From the NCBI RefSeq assembly GCF_007860015.1, contig NZ_SJPS01000001.1:1486101-1550100 (forward strand): a DNA stretch of 64,000 bases, written 5' to 3'. Positions 16,535-27,302 of this stretch are shown piece by piece. The notes beneath the pieces were generated by a model. It searched no databases and had not been told where the DNA came from. It was given only the letters and a program-made list of their open reading frames with translations. The stretch is from Bythopirellula polymerisocia. GTDB lineage: Bacteria > Planctomycetota > Planctomycetia > Pirellulales > Lacipirellulaceae. Each line of letters opens with the position of its first letter. Within the stretch, counting starts at the first letter, position 1. A program made the position numbers and the translations under genes.

Positions 16535-18493
16535 ATGGAAACCGTAACTATGGCCGAAGAACATGCTGATGTCATGACGATGGATGCAATGCCTCCCAAC
16601 AGTTCAGAGACGCGGACGCCGCCCAAGTCGAGCTCAGATCGACCGTCGGGCCTCTGGCGCCGGAAGTCGACGCTCATCGCGGCATTTTCCTTCGTGGCGA
16701 TCCTTGTGCATCTGGTGCTGCGTTTCGGTTTCCAAACCGTTCCCAGCACCAATCAGATTCCTTTGCAGGCCACGTTGGTCCTCGGTGGGCTGCCACTGCT
16801 TTACGACTTGTTGCGGAAGCTCCTGCAGCGGGAATTCGGCTCCGATCTCCTGGGTGGGATTTCCATCATTACTTCAGTGCTGCTGGGTGAATACCTCGCC
16901 GGCTCGATCATAGTCCTGATGCTCTCCGGAGGTGAGGCGCTGGAAAGTTATGCGTTGCGTAGTGCCTCATCGGTTCTCGCTGCACTCGCCAAACGCATGC
17001 CTTCGGTTGCCCACCAGAAACGGGAATCTGGGATTGTCGATGTCGAACTGCAAGAGGTTGCCATTGACGACACGCTGGTCATCTTTCCGCACGACATCTG
17101 CCCCGTGGATGGCGTCGTGATCGAAGGCCGCGGTGGCATGGACGAGTCCTATCTGACCGGCGAGCCTTTTCAGCTCATCAAGACCTCCGGCTCGACCGTA
17201 ATCTCGGGCGCAATTAATGGCGATTCAGCGCTCACAATCCGCGCGACGAAGCGCGCTGCGGATTCACGCTATGCCAAGATCATGGAAGTCATGCGTGAAT
17301 CCGAATCCAAACGTCCACAGTTGCAGCGTTTAGGAGATCGGCTGGGCGCGATCTATACGCCGGTGGCCGTGTCCGTTGCTCTCATCGCCTGGGTCGCTAG
17401 TGGTGAAGCAACTCGCTTTTTGTCGGTGCTAGTGATCGCGACGCCCTGCCCGCTGCTGATCGGGATTCCGGTTGCCATCATTGGTTCGATTTCTCTATGT
17501 GCTCGACGCGCGATCATTGTCAAAAGTCCCATTGTGCTGGAACAGATCGCCCAATGTCGCACTGCGATCTTCGATAAGACAGGCACGCTGACATATGGCG
17601 AGCCGACTCTCACTGAAAACTTGAATGCTCCAGGCTTTGACCAGACGGAAGTGTTGACGCTTGTCGCCAGCCTGGAACAGTTCTCAAAACATCCCTTGGC
17701 GAGCGCTATTCTAGCTGCTGCGAGTAAAGCTGGAATCGCGCTACCCGAAGCTACCGAGGTTAGCGAGCAACCGGGAAAAGGATTGATTGGGACCGTTTCC
17801 GGTCATTCGCTACAAATTACCAGTCGCAACAAACTTGCTGAGCAGAACATCCCTGGCGTTGATCAAATTCCTCCTGTCGCCGGAGGCTTGGAGTGCGTGG
17901 TGGCAATCGACGAGCGTTATGCTGCAACTTTGCGATTCCGCGATGCGCCCCGTTCCGATAGTCATTCCTTCGTGAATCATCTCGCTCCACGTCATCAATT
18001 CAATCGCGTGATGCTTCTGTCGGGCGATCGTGAAACAGAGGTCCGCTACCTGGCTGACCAGGTCGGAATCACCCAGATTTTTGCTGAGCAGAGTCCTGAA
18101 GAAAAACTGGCTATTGTTCGGAAAGAAACGGCCAAAGCGAAAACATTATACGTGGGTGACGGTATCAATGACGCACCCGCCATGATGGCCGCGACGGTCG
18201 GCATGGCGATCGGACAAAACAGTGATGTCACCGCCGAAGCCGCCGGCGTTGTCATCATGGACAACTCGCTCACGAAGGTCGACGAGTTCATGCACATCAG
18301 TCGCCGAATGCGAACGATCGCATTGCAAAGTGCCGTCGGTGGCATGGCGTTGAGTTTGATCGGTATGGGGTTCGCAGCATCTGGATACTTAACGCCGGTC
18401 GCCGGTGCCATCCTCCAGGAAGTCATTGACGTCGCCGCAGTATTGAACGCTTTGCGAGCCGCCTTTCCTCCCAAGGTGATGCATGACATGTAG
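16535..18493 (+). CDS. Heavy-metal-type (P1B) P-type ATPase
   Basis: The 652-aa pump has no N-terminal metal-binding domain. Actuator motif SYLTGEPFQL, the ion-path motif ATPCPLLIGIPVA in the sixth helix, phosphorylation site DKTGTLT with Asp347, an SKHPLASAI His-Pro motif and GDGINDAPAM hinge are all present, so it should be active. The TPCPL variant differs from the CPC of copper pumps, so the ion cannot be assigned. It sits inside the phosphoketolase array rather than next to metal-resistance genes, suggesting a housekeeping or stress role. Confidence 0.88.
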   Translation: METVTMAEEHADVMTMDAMPPNSSETRTPPKSSSDRPSGLWRRKSTLIAAFSFVAILVHLVLRFGFQTVPSTNQIPLQATLVLGGLPLLYDLLRKLLQREFGSDLLGGISIITSVLLGEYLAGSIIVLMLSGGEALESYALRSASSVLAALAKRMPSVAHQKRESGIVDVELQEVAIDDTLVIFPHDICPVDGVVIEGRGGMDESYLTGEPFQLIKTSGSTVISGAINGDSALTIRATKRAADSRYAKIMEVMRESESKRPQLQRLGDRLGAIYTPVAVSVALIAWVASGEATRFLSVLVIATPCPLLIGIPVAIIGSISLCARRAIIVKSPIVLEQIAQCRTAIFDKTGTLTYGEPTLTENLNAPGFDQTEVLTLVASLEQFSKHPLASAILAAASKAGIALPEATEVSEQPGKGLIGTVSGHSLQITSRNKLAEQNIPGVDQIPPVAGGLECVVAIDERYAATLRFRDAPRSDSHSFVNHLAPRHQFNRVMLLSGDRETEVRYLADQVGITQIFAEQSPEEKLAIVRKETAKAKTLYVGDGINDAPAMMAATVGMAIGQNSDVTAEAAGVVIMDNSLTKVDEFMHISRRMRTIALQSAVGGMALSLIGMGFAASGYLTPVAGAILQEVIDVAAVLNALRAAFPPKVMHDM

Positions 18494-18539
18494 CAGCCAC
18501 GCCTAACAATTCATAGCTCTACCAACGACAGGAACCAAA

Positions 18540-20927
18540 ATGTCCGTAACAACCACTCCACAATTGCACCACGACACAGAACTGCTCCACAAGATGGATG
18601 CGTACTGGCGGGCGGCTAATTATTTGTCGGTCGGGCAGATTTATTTGTACGACAACCCGTTGCTGAGGGAACCATTACAGCTAGCGCATGTCAAGCCGAC
18701 ACTGCTCGGCCATTGGGGTACGACGCCGGGACAGAATTTCATCTATGTGCATTTAAATCGTGTGATTCAGTCGTACGATCTGAACATGTTTTACGTCGCC
18801 GGCCCCGGACATGGTGGACCTGCGATCGTTGGCAATACATATCTGGAAGGGACTTACAGCGAAGTCTACCCAGAGATCACACAGGATGAGGCTGGCCTAA
18901 AAAAGCTGTTCAAACAGTTCTCGTTTCCCGGCGGCATCCCCAGCCACGTGTCACCCGAATGTCCAGGTTCGATTCACGAAGGTGGTGAACTGGGATACTC
19001 GCTCAGTCATGCTTTCGGAGCGGTGTTTGACAATCCGGATTTGATCGCGGCTTGCGTGATTGGCGATGGTGAGGCGGAAACGGGACCGCTTGCCACCGCG
19101 TGGCACTCCAACAAATTCTTGAATCCGATCACCGATGGAGCAGTTCTGCCAATTTTGCATTTGAATGGATACAAAATCGCCAACCCGACGATCTTCGCAC
19201 GCATCACCCACAAGGAGCTGAAGCAGTATCTCGAAGGCTGCGGATGGACGCCGTACTTTGTCGAAGGCGACGAACCCGAATCGATGCACAAGCGGATGGC
19301 GCATGTCATGGATCAGGTGATTGAAGAGATTCGCGACATTCAATCCAATGCACGCGAGAAGAACGATGCGACGAGACCACATTGGCCGATGATTGTGCTC
19401 AATTCGCCCAAAGGTTGGACGGGTCCGAAATTCGTCGATGGTCTCCAGATCGAAGGCACATTCCGTGCGCATCAAGTTCCACTGCAAATCGACGACGAAC
19501 ACCCCGGACATCTTGAACAGCTCGAAGATTGGATGAGAAGCTACCGGCCCGAGGAACTGTTCGATGAGCGCGGGCGACTGCTTGAAGAGCTTGCTGAACT
19601 GGCGCCTGTCGGTGTGAGGCGGATGGGAGCGAATCCCCATGCCAATGGTGGTTTGCTACTCAAAGACCTAATCATGCCGGACTTCAGAAAGCACGCGATT
19701 GATGTGCCGGCTCCCGGTTCTGTGGAAGCGGCGGACACACACGTCCTAGGCGAGTTCTTTCGCGACATTGCCAAGCGGAATCGCAAGCAACGCAACTTTC
19801 GCATCTTCGGGCCGGATGAAACGCTGTCGAATCGCCTGAACGCCGTTTTTGAAGTCACAGATCGGCAATGGGACGCTCGCACGCAAGACAATGACGAGTT
19901 TCTTGACAGTGACGGCCAGGTCATGGAAATGCTCAGCGAGCACCAGTGCGAAGGCTGGTTGGAGGGTTATCTGCTCACTGGAAGGCACGGGCTTTTCAAT
20001 TGCTACGAAGCCTTCATTCACATCGTCGATTCGATGTTCAACCAACATGCCAAGTGGCTGAAAGTCACGGCTGATATTCCATGGCGCAAAAAGATCGCGT
20101 CGCTGAACTATCTACTTGCATCGCACGTCTGGCAACAGGCGCACAATGGTTTTACGCATCAAGACCCGGGCTTCATCGACCACGTCGCAAACAAGAAGGC
20201 GTCGATTGTTCGCGTCTACCTACCGCCTGACGCGAATTGTCTGCTGTCGGTTTGGGGTCATTGCCTGCGCAGCCGACACTATGTGAATGTCGTCATCGCC
20301 GGCAAGTACCAGGCCCCGCAGTGGCTAACGATGGACGAAGCGATCGAGCACTGCACGGCGGGCATCGGCAAGTGGCATTGGGCGAGCAACGATGGCGAAA
20401 CCGAACCTGACGTCGTCATGGCCTGCTGCGGTGACGTGCCGACGCTTGAAACTCTGGCCGCAGTTTCTATCCTGCGCGAACATTTGCCGGAACTGAAAGT
20501 GCGCGTCGTTAATGTCGTTGACCTGATGAAGTTGCAACCGGCATCAGAACATCCACACGGGCTGAGCGATGAAGCGTTCGACGCTTTGTTCACTCGCGAC
20601 AAGCCGATCATCTTCGCGTTTCACGGTTACCCTTCGTTGGTTCATCAACTGACTTACCGGCGAACCAATCACGACAACTTGCATGTACGCGGCTACAAGG
20701 AAGAGGGCACGATCACCACGACCTTTGACATGACTGTGCTGAATGATCTCGATCGTTTTCATCTCGTGATGGACACGATCGACCGCGTGCCAAAGACCGG
20801 CGACACGGGGGCTCGCTTGAAACAGGAACTGATGGACAAACTGCAAGAACACTTCGTCTATATTCGCGAGCATGGACTCGACATGCCAGAAGTCCGCAAC
20901 TGGAGGTGGGAGCCGACCCATGAATAG
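18540..20927 (+). CDS. xfp: Xylulose-5-phosphate/fructose-6-phosphate phosphoketolase
   Basis: The 795-aa, full-length thiamine-diphosphate enzyme cleaves xylulose-5-P or fructose-6-P with phosphate to give acetyl-P plus glyceraldehyde-3-P or erythrose-4-P. Signatures include [60 protein letters not shown] (cofactor binding) and [13 protein letters not shown] near the C-terminus. With ackA upstream it forms a route from sugar phosphate to ATP and acetate that needs no oxidation. The next gene starts inside its last codons. Confidence 0.96.
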   Translation: MSVTTTPQLHHDTELLHKMDAYWRAANYLSVGQIYLYDNPLLREPLQLAHVKPTLLGHWGTTPGQNFIYVHLNRVIQSYDLNMFYVAGPGHGGPAIVGNTYLEGTYSEVYPEITQDEAGLKKLFKQFSFPGGIPSHVSPECPGSIHEGGELGYSLSHAFGAVFDNPDLIAACVIGDGEAETGPLATAWHSNKFLNPITDGAVLPILHLNGYKIANPTIFARITHKELKQYLEGCGWTPYFVEGDEPESMHKRMAHVMDQVIEEIRDIQSNAREKNDATRPHWPMIVLNSPKGWTGPKFVDGLQIEGTFRAHQVPLQIDDEHPGHLEQLEDWMRSYRPEELFDERGRLLEELAELAPVGVRRMGANPHANGGLLLKDLIMPDFRKHAIDVPAPGSVEAADTHVLGEFFRDIAKRNRKQRNFRIFGPDETLSNRLNAVFEVTDRQWDARTQDNDEFLDSDGQVMEMLSEHQCEGWLEGYLLTGRHGLFNCYEAFIHIVDSMFNQHAKWLKVTADIPWRKKIASLNYLLASHVWQQAHNGFTHQDPGFIDHVANKKASIVRVYLPPDANCLLSVWGHCLRSRHYVNVVIAGKYQAPQWLTMDEAIEHCTAGIGKWHWASNDGETEPDVVMACCGDVPTLETLAAVSILREHLPELKVRVVNVVDLMKLQPASEHPHGLSDEAFDALFTRDKPIIFAFHGYPSLVHQLTYRRTNHDNLHVRGYKEEGTITTTFDMTVLNDLDRFHLVMDTIDRVPKTGDTGARLKQELMDKLQEHFVYIREHGLDMPEVRNWRWEPTHE

Positions 20928-22269
20928 ATTCAGACAAATCTGGAGCAATCTGCGGTCGAGTTTCTGGTTTATGCCCTCGATGATTGTCGTGGCCAGCATC
21001 GCCCTCGCGGCGGTTTTGATCGAGGCAGACTCCGCCGTGAGCAACCAATGGCTGGCTCAGTGGCCGCGACTGTTTGGGGCCGGGGCGGAAGGTGCTCGAG
21101 GAATGATGTCCACCATTGCCGGATCCATGATGACCGTGGTGGGCGTGACATTCTCGATGGTCTTGATGGTACTGGCGATGGCTTCGAGCCAATACACCTC
21201 ACGCATCCTACGAAATTTCATTCGCAGCCGTGTCACTCAGGTCGTCCTTGGGATTTTCGCCGGCATTTTCACTTATTGCCTGATCGTATTGCGCACGATT
21301 CGCAGTGGCGATGAAGGCACATTCGTTCCCAACCTGGCAGTCTCCTTCGGCTTCGTCCTCGCACTCGGTGGTGTCGGCGCTCTGATCTTCTTCATTCATC
21401 ACATCGCCTCTTCGATCCAGGCTTCCAGTATCATTGCTTTGGTCGCAGAGGAAACGATCTCTGCCGTCGACCGATTGTTTCCGGTCAATCTCGGACAAGT
21501 AGTGGGCAACGAAGATGACGAGCAATCAGCCCGACCGCCATCCGATTGGAAGTGGCAACCGGTCAAGGCCAGCGAGAGTGGCTATATCCAAAGTGTGGAT
21601 AACGACGAGCTCGTTCACCTCGCACGCGACAGGAATACGATCGTATGGATGGATAACGGCATTGGCGATTTTGTTGTTGAGAATACCACATTGGCCTCAC
21701 TTGCTCTGGAAGTTCCTCCCGATCAAGCGACGATCGACGACCTCCAGGCGACATTCAACATAAGCCGCCACCGCACTGTGGATCAGGATGCAGCCTTCGG
21801 CATCAGGCAGATCGTCGATATCGCGCTGAAAGCACTCTCTCCCAGCGTCAACGACACAACGACCGCCATCATGTGCGTCGATTATTTAACTGTGATTCTG
21901 GCGAGGTTAACGCAGAGACAAATTCCCTCGTCGCATCGCTACGATGAAGGTCAACTGCGAGTAATCGCAAAAGGCCCGACCTTTGAAAGCTTGCTGGCCG
22001 AATCGTTCGACCAAATTCGAAGCAACGCCAACGGCAACGTCGCCATCATGTCGCGGATGCTCGGTGCCCTCCAAACCCTTACCCGTTTGACGGCCAGTCC
22101 AAGCCGTCGGAGCATGCTTGGCGAACAAGTTCAATGGATTGCCGAGCTGGCCGAATGTTCCCTCGAGTCCGCGCACGACCGCACGAGGATAGATGCACGG
22201 CTGACGCGCGTGCGCGAAGTGCTCGATGCTGGTCCGGCCTTATGCATTGGTGAGGGGCAAGGCAATTAA
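20920..22269 (+). CDS. DUF2254 membrane protein
   Basis: The ATG at 20920 overlaps the phosphoketolase stop by 8 bases and has a purine-rich GGAGGTGGGAG upstream. The 449-aa protein has about four N-terminal membrane helices ([60 protein letters not shown], and one near residue 150). A large soluble C-terminal part contains [17 protein letters not shown], the DUF2254 core. The function is unknown; an ion-channel-like role is a guess from topology. Confidence 0.85.
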   Translation: MNRFRQIWSNLRSSFWFMPSMIVVASIALAAVLIEADSAVSNQWLAQWPRLFGAGAEGARGMMSTIAGSMMTVVGVTFSMVLMVLAMASSQYTSRILRNFIRSRVTQVVLGIFAGIFTYCLIVLRTIRSGDEGTFVPNLAVSFGFVLALGGVGALIFFIHHIASSIQASSIIALVAEETISAVDRLFPVNLGQVVGNEDDEQSARPPSDWKWQPVKASESGYIQSVDNDELVHLARDRNTIVWMDNGIGDFVVENTTLASLALEVPPDQATIDDLQATFNISRHRTVDQDAAFGIRQIVDIALKALSPSVNDTTTAIMCVDYLTVILARLTQRQIPSSHRYDEGQLRVIAKGPTFESLLAESFDQIRSNANGNVAIMSRMLGALQTLTRLTASPSRRSMLGEQVQWIAELAECSLESAHDRTRIDARLTRVREVLDAGPALCIGEGQGN

Positions 22270-22316
22270 TACGGTCACGACATGGCGAACAACCACAACT
22301 CGAAATGGAACACTTC

Positions 22317-23351
22317 ATGAATCTTTCTCAACAAACAAACCGCCGTATCGTGTTGAATTCACGTCCGCATGGCGCCCCGGTGCCGGAGAATTTTCGGCTG
22401 GAGAAGACCGAGATACCCACAGTGAACGCCGGCGAAATACTGCTGCGAACAGTTTATCTGTCGCTAGACCCGTACATGCGTGGCCGCATGAACGACTCGC
22501 CGTCGTATGCACCTCCGATCGCGATCGGCGATGTGATGGTGGGAGGTACCGTCTGTCGGGTCATGGAATCACAGCATTCCGGTTTCGCCAAGGATGATTG
22601 GGTGCTGGCGAACAGTGGCTGGCAGGACTATAGCGTGTCCGATGGCACTGGGCTGATGCTATTGGACAAGCATCTCGAGCATCCATCTTGGGCACTCGGA
22701 GTGCTCGGAATGCCGGGATTTACCGCCTATATGGGACTGCTAGACATCGGCCAGCCGCGGGAGGGCGAAACCGTCGTCATGGCGGCGGCAACAGGTGCTG
22801 TTGGTTCGGTGGTTGGGCAGATCGCCAAGTTGAAAGGTTGCAATGTCGTGGGGATCGCCGGCGGTCCCGAAAAATGTCGGGTGGGGGTCGAAACGTTCGG
22901 CTTTGATGCGTGCATCGATCACTACACCGATGACTTTCCCAACCAACTTGCACGCGCCTGCCCACAAGGGATTGACGTTTACTTCGAGAGCGTTGGCGGA
23001 AAGGTATTTGATGCGGTGCTGCCACTCTTGAACGTGAAAGCTCGCGTACCTGTTTGTGGATTGATCGCCCATTACAACGACACGGAACTGCCACCTGGAC
23101 CGGATCGGTTGGGTTTACTCATGCAAACTCTACTGATCCGGCGCATCAAGGCGCAGGGGTTCATCATCTTCGAAGACTATGGCTCTCGTTATGGCGAGTT
23201 TGCCACTGCCATGGGGCCATGGGTCAAGGAAGGCAAAATCAAGTTTCTGGAAGATATCGTTGATGGACTCGAAAACGCCCCCGAAGCGTTAATTGGTCTG
23301 CTTACTGGAGGAAACTTTGGCAAGCTCGTAATTCGTGCCGGCAACCACTAA
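22317..23351 (+). CDS. NADP-dependent medium-chain oxidoreductase (CurA/leukotriene B4 dehydrogenase-like)
   Basis: The 344-aa protein follows GGAA at a 6-nt spacing; an ATG at 22305 is the alternative start. Motifs: LSLDPYMRGRM, VMVGGTVCRV, GMPGFTAYMGLLDIGQP, and the NADP-binding VMAAATGAVGSVVGQIAKLKG. The final third carries GFIIFEDYGSRYGEF and GLLTGGNFGKLVIR. The family lacks zinc and reduces conjugated enones or enals. It may detoxify reactive carbonyls made under stress; this is inference from family and context. Confidence 0.88.
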   Translation: MNLSQQTNRRIVLNSRPHGAPVPENFRLEKTEIPTVNAGEILLRTVYLSLDPYMRGRMNDSPSYAPPIAIGDVMVGGTVCRVMESQHSGFAKDDWVLANSGWQDYSVSDGTGLMLLDKHLEHPSWALGVLGMPGFTAYMGLLDIGQPREGETVVMAAATGAVGSVVGQIAKLKGCNVVGIAGGPEKCRVGVETFGFDACIDHYTDDFPNQLARACPQGIDVYFESVGGKVFDAVLPLLNVKARVPVCGLIAHYNDTELPPGPDRLGLLMQTLLIRRIKAQGFIIFEDYGSRYGEFATAMGPWVKEGKIKFLEDIVDGLENAPEALIGLLTGGNFGKLVIRAGNH

Positions 23352-23462
23352 TAATAAATGGATTACATGAAGGTCATTCACCCAACTACAACCGACGGAA
23401 GTTCAAGCCATTTGCATCGGTCCTGATCTAACAATTGCACCGCCATTCAATCTTCAGCCAGA

Positions 23463-23981
23463 ATGCACAAACACATGACATTTCCACGAACATTTTCTCA
23501 CATCGGCATTTCCGTGACCCACTTAGATCAAGCCGTAGACTTCTACACGAAAACGTTGGGATGGTACGTCATCATGCCGCCCACCGAAGTTGTGTCGGAT
23601 AACTCCGCTATTGGAATGATGTGCAATGACGTATTCGGGGAAGGCTGGGGTCGATTTCGAATTGCGCACTTGTCCACCGGCGATCGAGTTGGCGTCGAAC
23701 TCTTTGAGTTTGAAAATGCCCAGAAGCCCGAGAACAATTTCGAGTACTGGAAAACAGGAGTGTTTCACTTCTGCGTTCAGGACCCTGACGTGGAGGGTCT
23801 CGCAAAGAGAATCGTTGATAACGGAGGAAAGCAACGAATGCCCGTTCGCGAGTACTATCCCGGAGAAAAACCTTACCGGATGGTTTACTGTGAGGACCCT
23901 TTTGGAAACTTAATCGAAATCTATTCTCACAGCTATGAACTTACTTATTCAGCAGGCGCATACCAAGGCGGTTCCGAATGA
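23463..23981 (+). CDS. VOC (glyoxalase/bleomycin resistance fold) protein
   Basis: A 172-aa protein with one complete vicinal-oxygen-chelate unit pair: FSHIGISVTHLDQAVDFYTKTLGW at the start, a VGVELFEFEN strand, FHFCVQDPDVEGLAKRIVDNGG, and YCEDPFGNLIEIYSHSYE at the end. His and Glu positions of the metal site are present (His19-region, Glu in VELFEF, His in FHFC, Glu in LIEIYSH). The substrate is unknown; the family ranges from lyases to dioxygenases. It lies in the array with gaps of ~100 nt on both sides. Confidence 0.8.
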   Translation: MHKHMTFPRTFSHIGISVTHLDQAVDFYTKTLGWYVIMPPTEVVSDNSAIGMMCNDVFGEGWGRFRIAHLSTGDRVGVELFEFENAQKPENNFEYWKTGVFHFCVQDPDVEGLAKRIVDNGGKQRMPVREYYPGEKPYRMVYCEDPFGNLIEIYSHSYELTYSAGAYQGGSE

Positions 23982-24074
23982 AAGGTGGTCTCGCAAGCTT
24001 GGGAAAAAAATCGGCAAACTCGTGGTTCGCTTAGGTCTCGAAGAGCCAGAAACTCAAAACTAAAGGATCAATTC

Positions 24075-24458
24075 ATGCTAAAACAGACTTTACTTTCCAA
24101 CGAAGGGATTCTCATTCTCGAACCTTCAGGTGCACTAGAATCTGCCGACTTTGACGCCGGGGCCCATGAGATTGATCCCTATCTTGCGGAGCATGACACC
24201 CTGGCCGGCGTGATGATCGTCGCCAGGGCATTTCCAGGCTGGTTGAACCTCGAAGCCGCTATTGCTCACTTGCGGCTTATCGAGAGCTATCACCAAAAAA
24301 TCAAAAAACTGGCAGTGGTCAGCGACAATGGTTTGCTGGCGGAGTTGCCAAAGATCGTAGCTCAGCTTGTGCATCCGGATGTCAAGCATTTTTCGGAATC
24401 CGAGTATGAAGATGCGCTGAGCTGGCTTCGGGAAGTGGCGGTCCCGGTTGGCCAATAA
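24075..24458 (+). CDS. SpoIIAA-like (STAS fold, PF11964) protein
   Basis: ATG 24075 has AAGGA 8 nt upstream. The 127-aa protein has the alternating strand-helix layout of SpoIIAA-like proteins: ILILEPSGALESADFD, a VMIVARAFPGW strand-turn, RLIESYHQKIKKLAVVSDN, and the C-terminal HFSESEYEDALSWL. These proteins may be membrane-associated or regulatory; the function is open. A second member follows directly. Confidence 0.72.
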   Translation: MLKQTLLSNEGILILEPSGALESADFDAGAHEIDPYLAEHDTLAGVMIVARAFPGWLNLEAAIAHLRLIESYHQKIKKLAVVSDNGLLAELPKIVAQLVHPDVKHFSESEYEDALSWLREVAVPVGQ

Positions 24459-24525
24459 CAACCAAAGCGGTTTTTTGAATGACAGCATCCACAAACGAGA
24501 ATCACCTTTACAGGAGTAACAGACA

Positions 24526-24888
24526 ATGCCCATCCAACTCAATGAAGAAGACGGCGGCAAACTGCTTAACGTGCATGTCAGCGGCAAGCTGACAAGTGCG
24601 GACTACGAGCACTTCGTGCCGGAATTCGAGCGGCTTGTCGCCGAGAACGGCAAGCTGCGAGTCCTGTTCGATATGACGGAATTCCACGGCTGGGATGCCG
24701 GCGCGCTTTGGGCAGACACCAAGTTTGCCATCAAACACTTCGCCGACATCGCGCGAATCGCCATGGTCGGGGAAACGAAATGGCAGCACAGGATGGCGAC
24801 GTTCTGCAAGCCGTTCACGAAAGCAACAATTCAATATTTCGATCATGCCCATTCGACCGAGGCGCGGGCGTGGCTGGACAAGGCGTAA
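24526..24888 (+). CDS. SpoIIAA-like (STAS fold, PF11964) protein, second copy
   Basis: CAGGAG precedes the ATG. The 120-aa protein shows the canonical pattern: VHVSGKLTSADYEHFVPEFE, VLFDMTEFHGWDAGALW, ADIARIAMVGETKWQ, and HSTEARAWL at the end. It is only weakly similar to the copy at 24075, so they are old paralogues. Tandem SpoIIAA-like genes inside a metabolic array are unexplained. Confidence 0.82.
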   Translation: MPIQLNEEDGGKLLNVHVSGKLTSADYEHFVPEFERLVAENGKLRVLFDMTEFHGWDAGALWADTKFAIKHFADIARIAMVGETKWQHRMATFCKPFTKATIQYFDHAHSTEARAWLDKA

Positions 24889-24987
24889 TGGATTTGCCGC
24901 GGACAACACAAAGAGCTTTTCCCTCGTTCGTGCTAGCGAGCACTTCGCTGTGCGGTCGGTGGGGAGCTGACGAGGACTAGAAGACAA

Positions 24988-26016
24988 ATGGTTTCACATG
25001 AGCTAATCGACACAGCGAACGCGCTGGTCGCCGACGACAAGGGTCTGCTGGCGATGGATGAAAGCAACCCAACCTGCAACAAACGATTTGCCCGGTTGGG
25101 CATTCCCCAGACCGAGGAGGCCCGGCGCGCCTATCGGGAGTTGATCGTGACCACGCCAGGACTCGGCGAGTGCATCTCGGGAGCGATCCTGTACGACGAG
25201 ACGATTCGCCAGCAGACCAAAGATGGCACGCCCTTTGTCAGAGTTCTCATTGATGCGGGAATCATTCCCGGAATCAAGGTGGACACTGGCGCCAAGGACA
25301 TGGCAGCTCATCCGGGTGAGAAGATCACGGAAGGTCTCGATGGCTTGCGAGAGCGATTGGCTGAGTACTCCCAAATGGGCGCTCGATTTGCCAAGTGGCG
25401 GGCAGTCATCGCTATTGACGATCAGCTTCCGAGTCGAAGTTGCATCGCAGCCAACGCTCACGCGCTGGCGCGCTACGCCGCATTGTGCCAGGAAGTCGGA
25501 CTGGTCCCCATTGTCGAGCCGGAGGTGCTCATGGACGGCGAGCATACCCTGCAACGATGCCGTGAGGTGACGGAACTCGTCTTACACACGGTGTTCGGCC
25601 AGCTTTTCGCGCAACGGGTAACGCTGGAGGGAATGCTTCTTAAGCCCAACATGGTGCTTCCCGGGTTGGCATGTCCCGAGCAGGCAAGCGTGGACGAGGT
25701 CGTCGACGCCACAGTGAGTTGTCTCCTGCGCACCGTCCCTGCTGCAGTGCCGGGGATTGCGTTCCTATCGGGCGGCCAATCCGCTGAACTTGCCTCGGCC
25801 CGATTGAATGCCATGAATGTTCAATTCCATTCGCGAGCGCCTTGGGCGTTGGCCTTTTCGTTTGCCCGCGCCATCCAGCAACCGGCATTGGAGATCTGGC
25901 AAGGCAAGGAGCCCAATGTGAAAGCGGCGCAGCAGGCACTGATTCATCGAGCCAAATGCAACCGGGCAGCGCGCCGTGGCGAATACGATGTCGCGATGGA
26001 AAGGGGGGCATCATGA
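24988..26016 (+). CDS. Class I fructose-bisphosphate aldolase
   Basis: The 342-aa enzyme is of the Schiff-base, eukaryote-like type: LLAMDESNPTCNKRF near the N-terminus, GIIPGIKVDTGAKD, FAKWRAVIAID, PIVEPEVLMDG, LLKPNMVLPG with the likely Schiff-base Lys219, FLSGGQS and WALAFSFARAIQ. The long C-terminal tail seen in animal enzymes is shortened. It links the fructose-6-P pool to triose phosphates, which suits the phosphoketolase pathway. Its stop overlaps the next start (ATGA). Confidence 0.93.
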   Translation: MVSHELIDTANALVADDKGLLAMDESNPTCNKRFARLGIPQTEEARRAYRELIVTTPGLGECISGAILYDETIRQQTKDGTPFVRVLIDAGIIPGIKVDTGAKDMAAHPGEKITEGLDGLRERLAEYSQMGARFAKWRAVIAIDDQLPSRSCIAANAHALARYAALCQEVGLVPIVEPEVLMDGEHTLQRCREVTELVLHTVFGQLFAQRVTLEGMLLKPNMVLPGLACPEQASVDEVVDATVSCLLRTVPAAVPGIAFLSGGQSAELASARLNAMNVQFHSRAPWALAFSFARAIQQPALEIWQGKEPNVKAAQQALIHRAKCNRAARRGEYDVAMERGAS

Positions 26017-26804
26017 CACGCTGCTTAACACTCCAACAGTGCCTTGACCTCGAACCCACAAAGGCGGTGGGCATCGCCTCCGACCACGGCGGCTATGAGC
26101 TGAAGAAGTATCTGGCAATGATGCTACGCGAAGCCGGTGCGGAGGTGATTGATTTTGGCGACCGGGAACTCGTGCCGGAGGATGACTACCCGGATTTTGT
26201 CGTGCCGCTGGCTCGTGCCGTCGCCGCTGGACAGGTGGAACGTGGCGTGGCAATCTGCGGCAGTGGCGTCGGCGCATGCGTCGTCGCCAACAAAGTGCGC
26301 GGCGTTCGTGCTTGTCTCATCCATGATCCGTTTTCCGCGCACCAGGGAGTCGAGGACGATGATCTCAACCTAATCTGCCTTGGCGGTCTCGTTGTCGGCC
26401 ATGCTCTCGCTTGGGAACTGGTGCGTACCTTTCTCATCGCACGATTTTCCGGTGAGGAACGCCATCGCCGCCGCATTGACAAGGTGACAGCTCTCGAAAA
26501 CCAACCCATTTCCAAGGTCATCCGTTACACGAACATTAAAGGCGGCGCTCCCACTGAACCGACCGGCGGCCACTCCCGTTCACTCAAGCTTTATCTCATT
26601 CGCCACGGCGAGACAGAGTGGTCGCGCTCTGGCCAATACACGGGCCGCACGGATATTCCCCTGACCTCCCATGGCGAGGAGGAAGCGCGCGCGGTAGGAC
26701 AGCGGCTACGGAACCTCTCTTTCCGCCATGTGATGACCAGTCCGCTAAAACGTGCGAAACAAACTAGCATGCTGGCAAAATTAGGACCAGTGCCTGAAAT
26801 CTAG
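26013..26804 (+). CDS. rpiB: RpiB/LacAB-type sugar-phosphate isomerase fused to a histidine-phosphatase domain, cut by TAG
   Basis: ATG 26013 overlaps the aldolase stop. Residues ~14-150 are a ribose-5-phosphate isomerase B domain: GIASDHGGYELK, VAICGSGVGACVVANK, ACLIHDPFSAHQG. After a linker the frame enters a phosphoglycerate-mutase-like domain (LYLIRHGETEWSRSGQYTG, with the catalytic RHG) and then meets TAG at 26802-26804. The same frame continues after the stop with the rest of that domain. The isomerase half should still be functional; the phosphatase half is truncated unless the stop is read through. Confidence 0.82.
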   Translation: MTRCLTLQQCLDLEPTKAVGIASDHGGYELKKYLAMMLREAGAEVIDFGDRELVPEDDYPDFVVPLARAVAAGQVERGVAICGSGVGACVVANKVRGVRACLIHDPFSAHQGVEDDDLNLICLGGLVVGHALAWELVRTFLIARFSGEERHRRRIDKVTALENQPISKVIRYTNIKGGAPTEPTGGHSRSLKLYLIRHGETEWSRSGQYTGRTDIPLTSHGEEEARAVGQRLRNLSFRHVMTSPLKRAKQTSMLAKLGPVPEI

Positions 26805-27302
26805 CCTGATCTGGCAGAGTGGGACAATGGCGATGACGAAGGTCGGACCTCTGACGAGATCCTCTCATCGCGGCCGGGGTGGAACCTCTTTCGCGACGGC
26901 TCACCAGACGGGGAGAGCCCCGCGCAGATTTCCGACCGCGCGGATCGGTTTATCGCCCTCGTTCGCAAACTCGATGACAATGTGGCCATCTTCTCCCACA
27001 GCCACTTTTGCCGCGTCCTAGCCGCCCGGTGGATTGGTCTGACCGTCGCGCAGGCAGAGCCATTTCTGCTCAACACTGCATCCATCAGCATCCTCAGCTA
27101 CGCACATGATTGCTCGGAACAGCCAGCCATCGCGTTATGGAACTCTGTCGCCTACGAAGCCCTCGAAGGGGAGACAAACCAGCGCGTTGGCGACACGAGG
27201 CCGATGAAGCAGCGCGCGATTGAACGCTGGGAAAACGAAGGCGGAGAAGTCCGACAGGGTCGGCTAAACTGCATAGGCGACGTCGAAGGAAGGCAGCCCT
27301 GA
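26805..27302 (+). pseudogene. Downstream half of the histidine-phosphatase domain after the in-frame TAG
   Basis: In frame with rpiB and free of further stops for 165 codons. It begins PDLAEWDNGDDEGRTS, continues PGWNLFRDGSPDGESP, and holds the second catalytic His in NVAIFSHSHFCRVLAARW. This is the exact continuation expected of the domain, so the event is a single nonsense change (for example GAG to TAG), not a frameshift. Its own stop (TGA 27300-27302) overlaps the next ATG. It may be recent inactivation, readthrough or a base error. Confidence 0.75.

Noticed and set aside
18951..19640. 229-codon minus-strand frame inside phosphoketolase
   Set aside because: Antisense to a strongly conserved gene, with no ribosome site and no domain.
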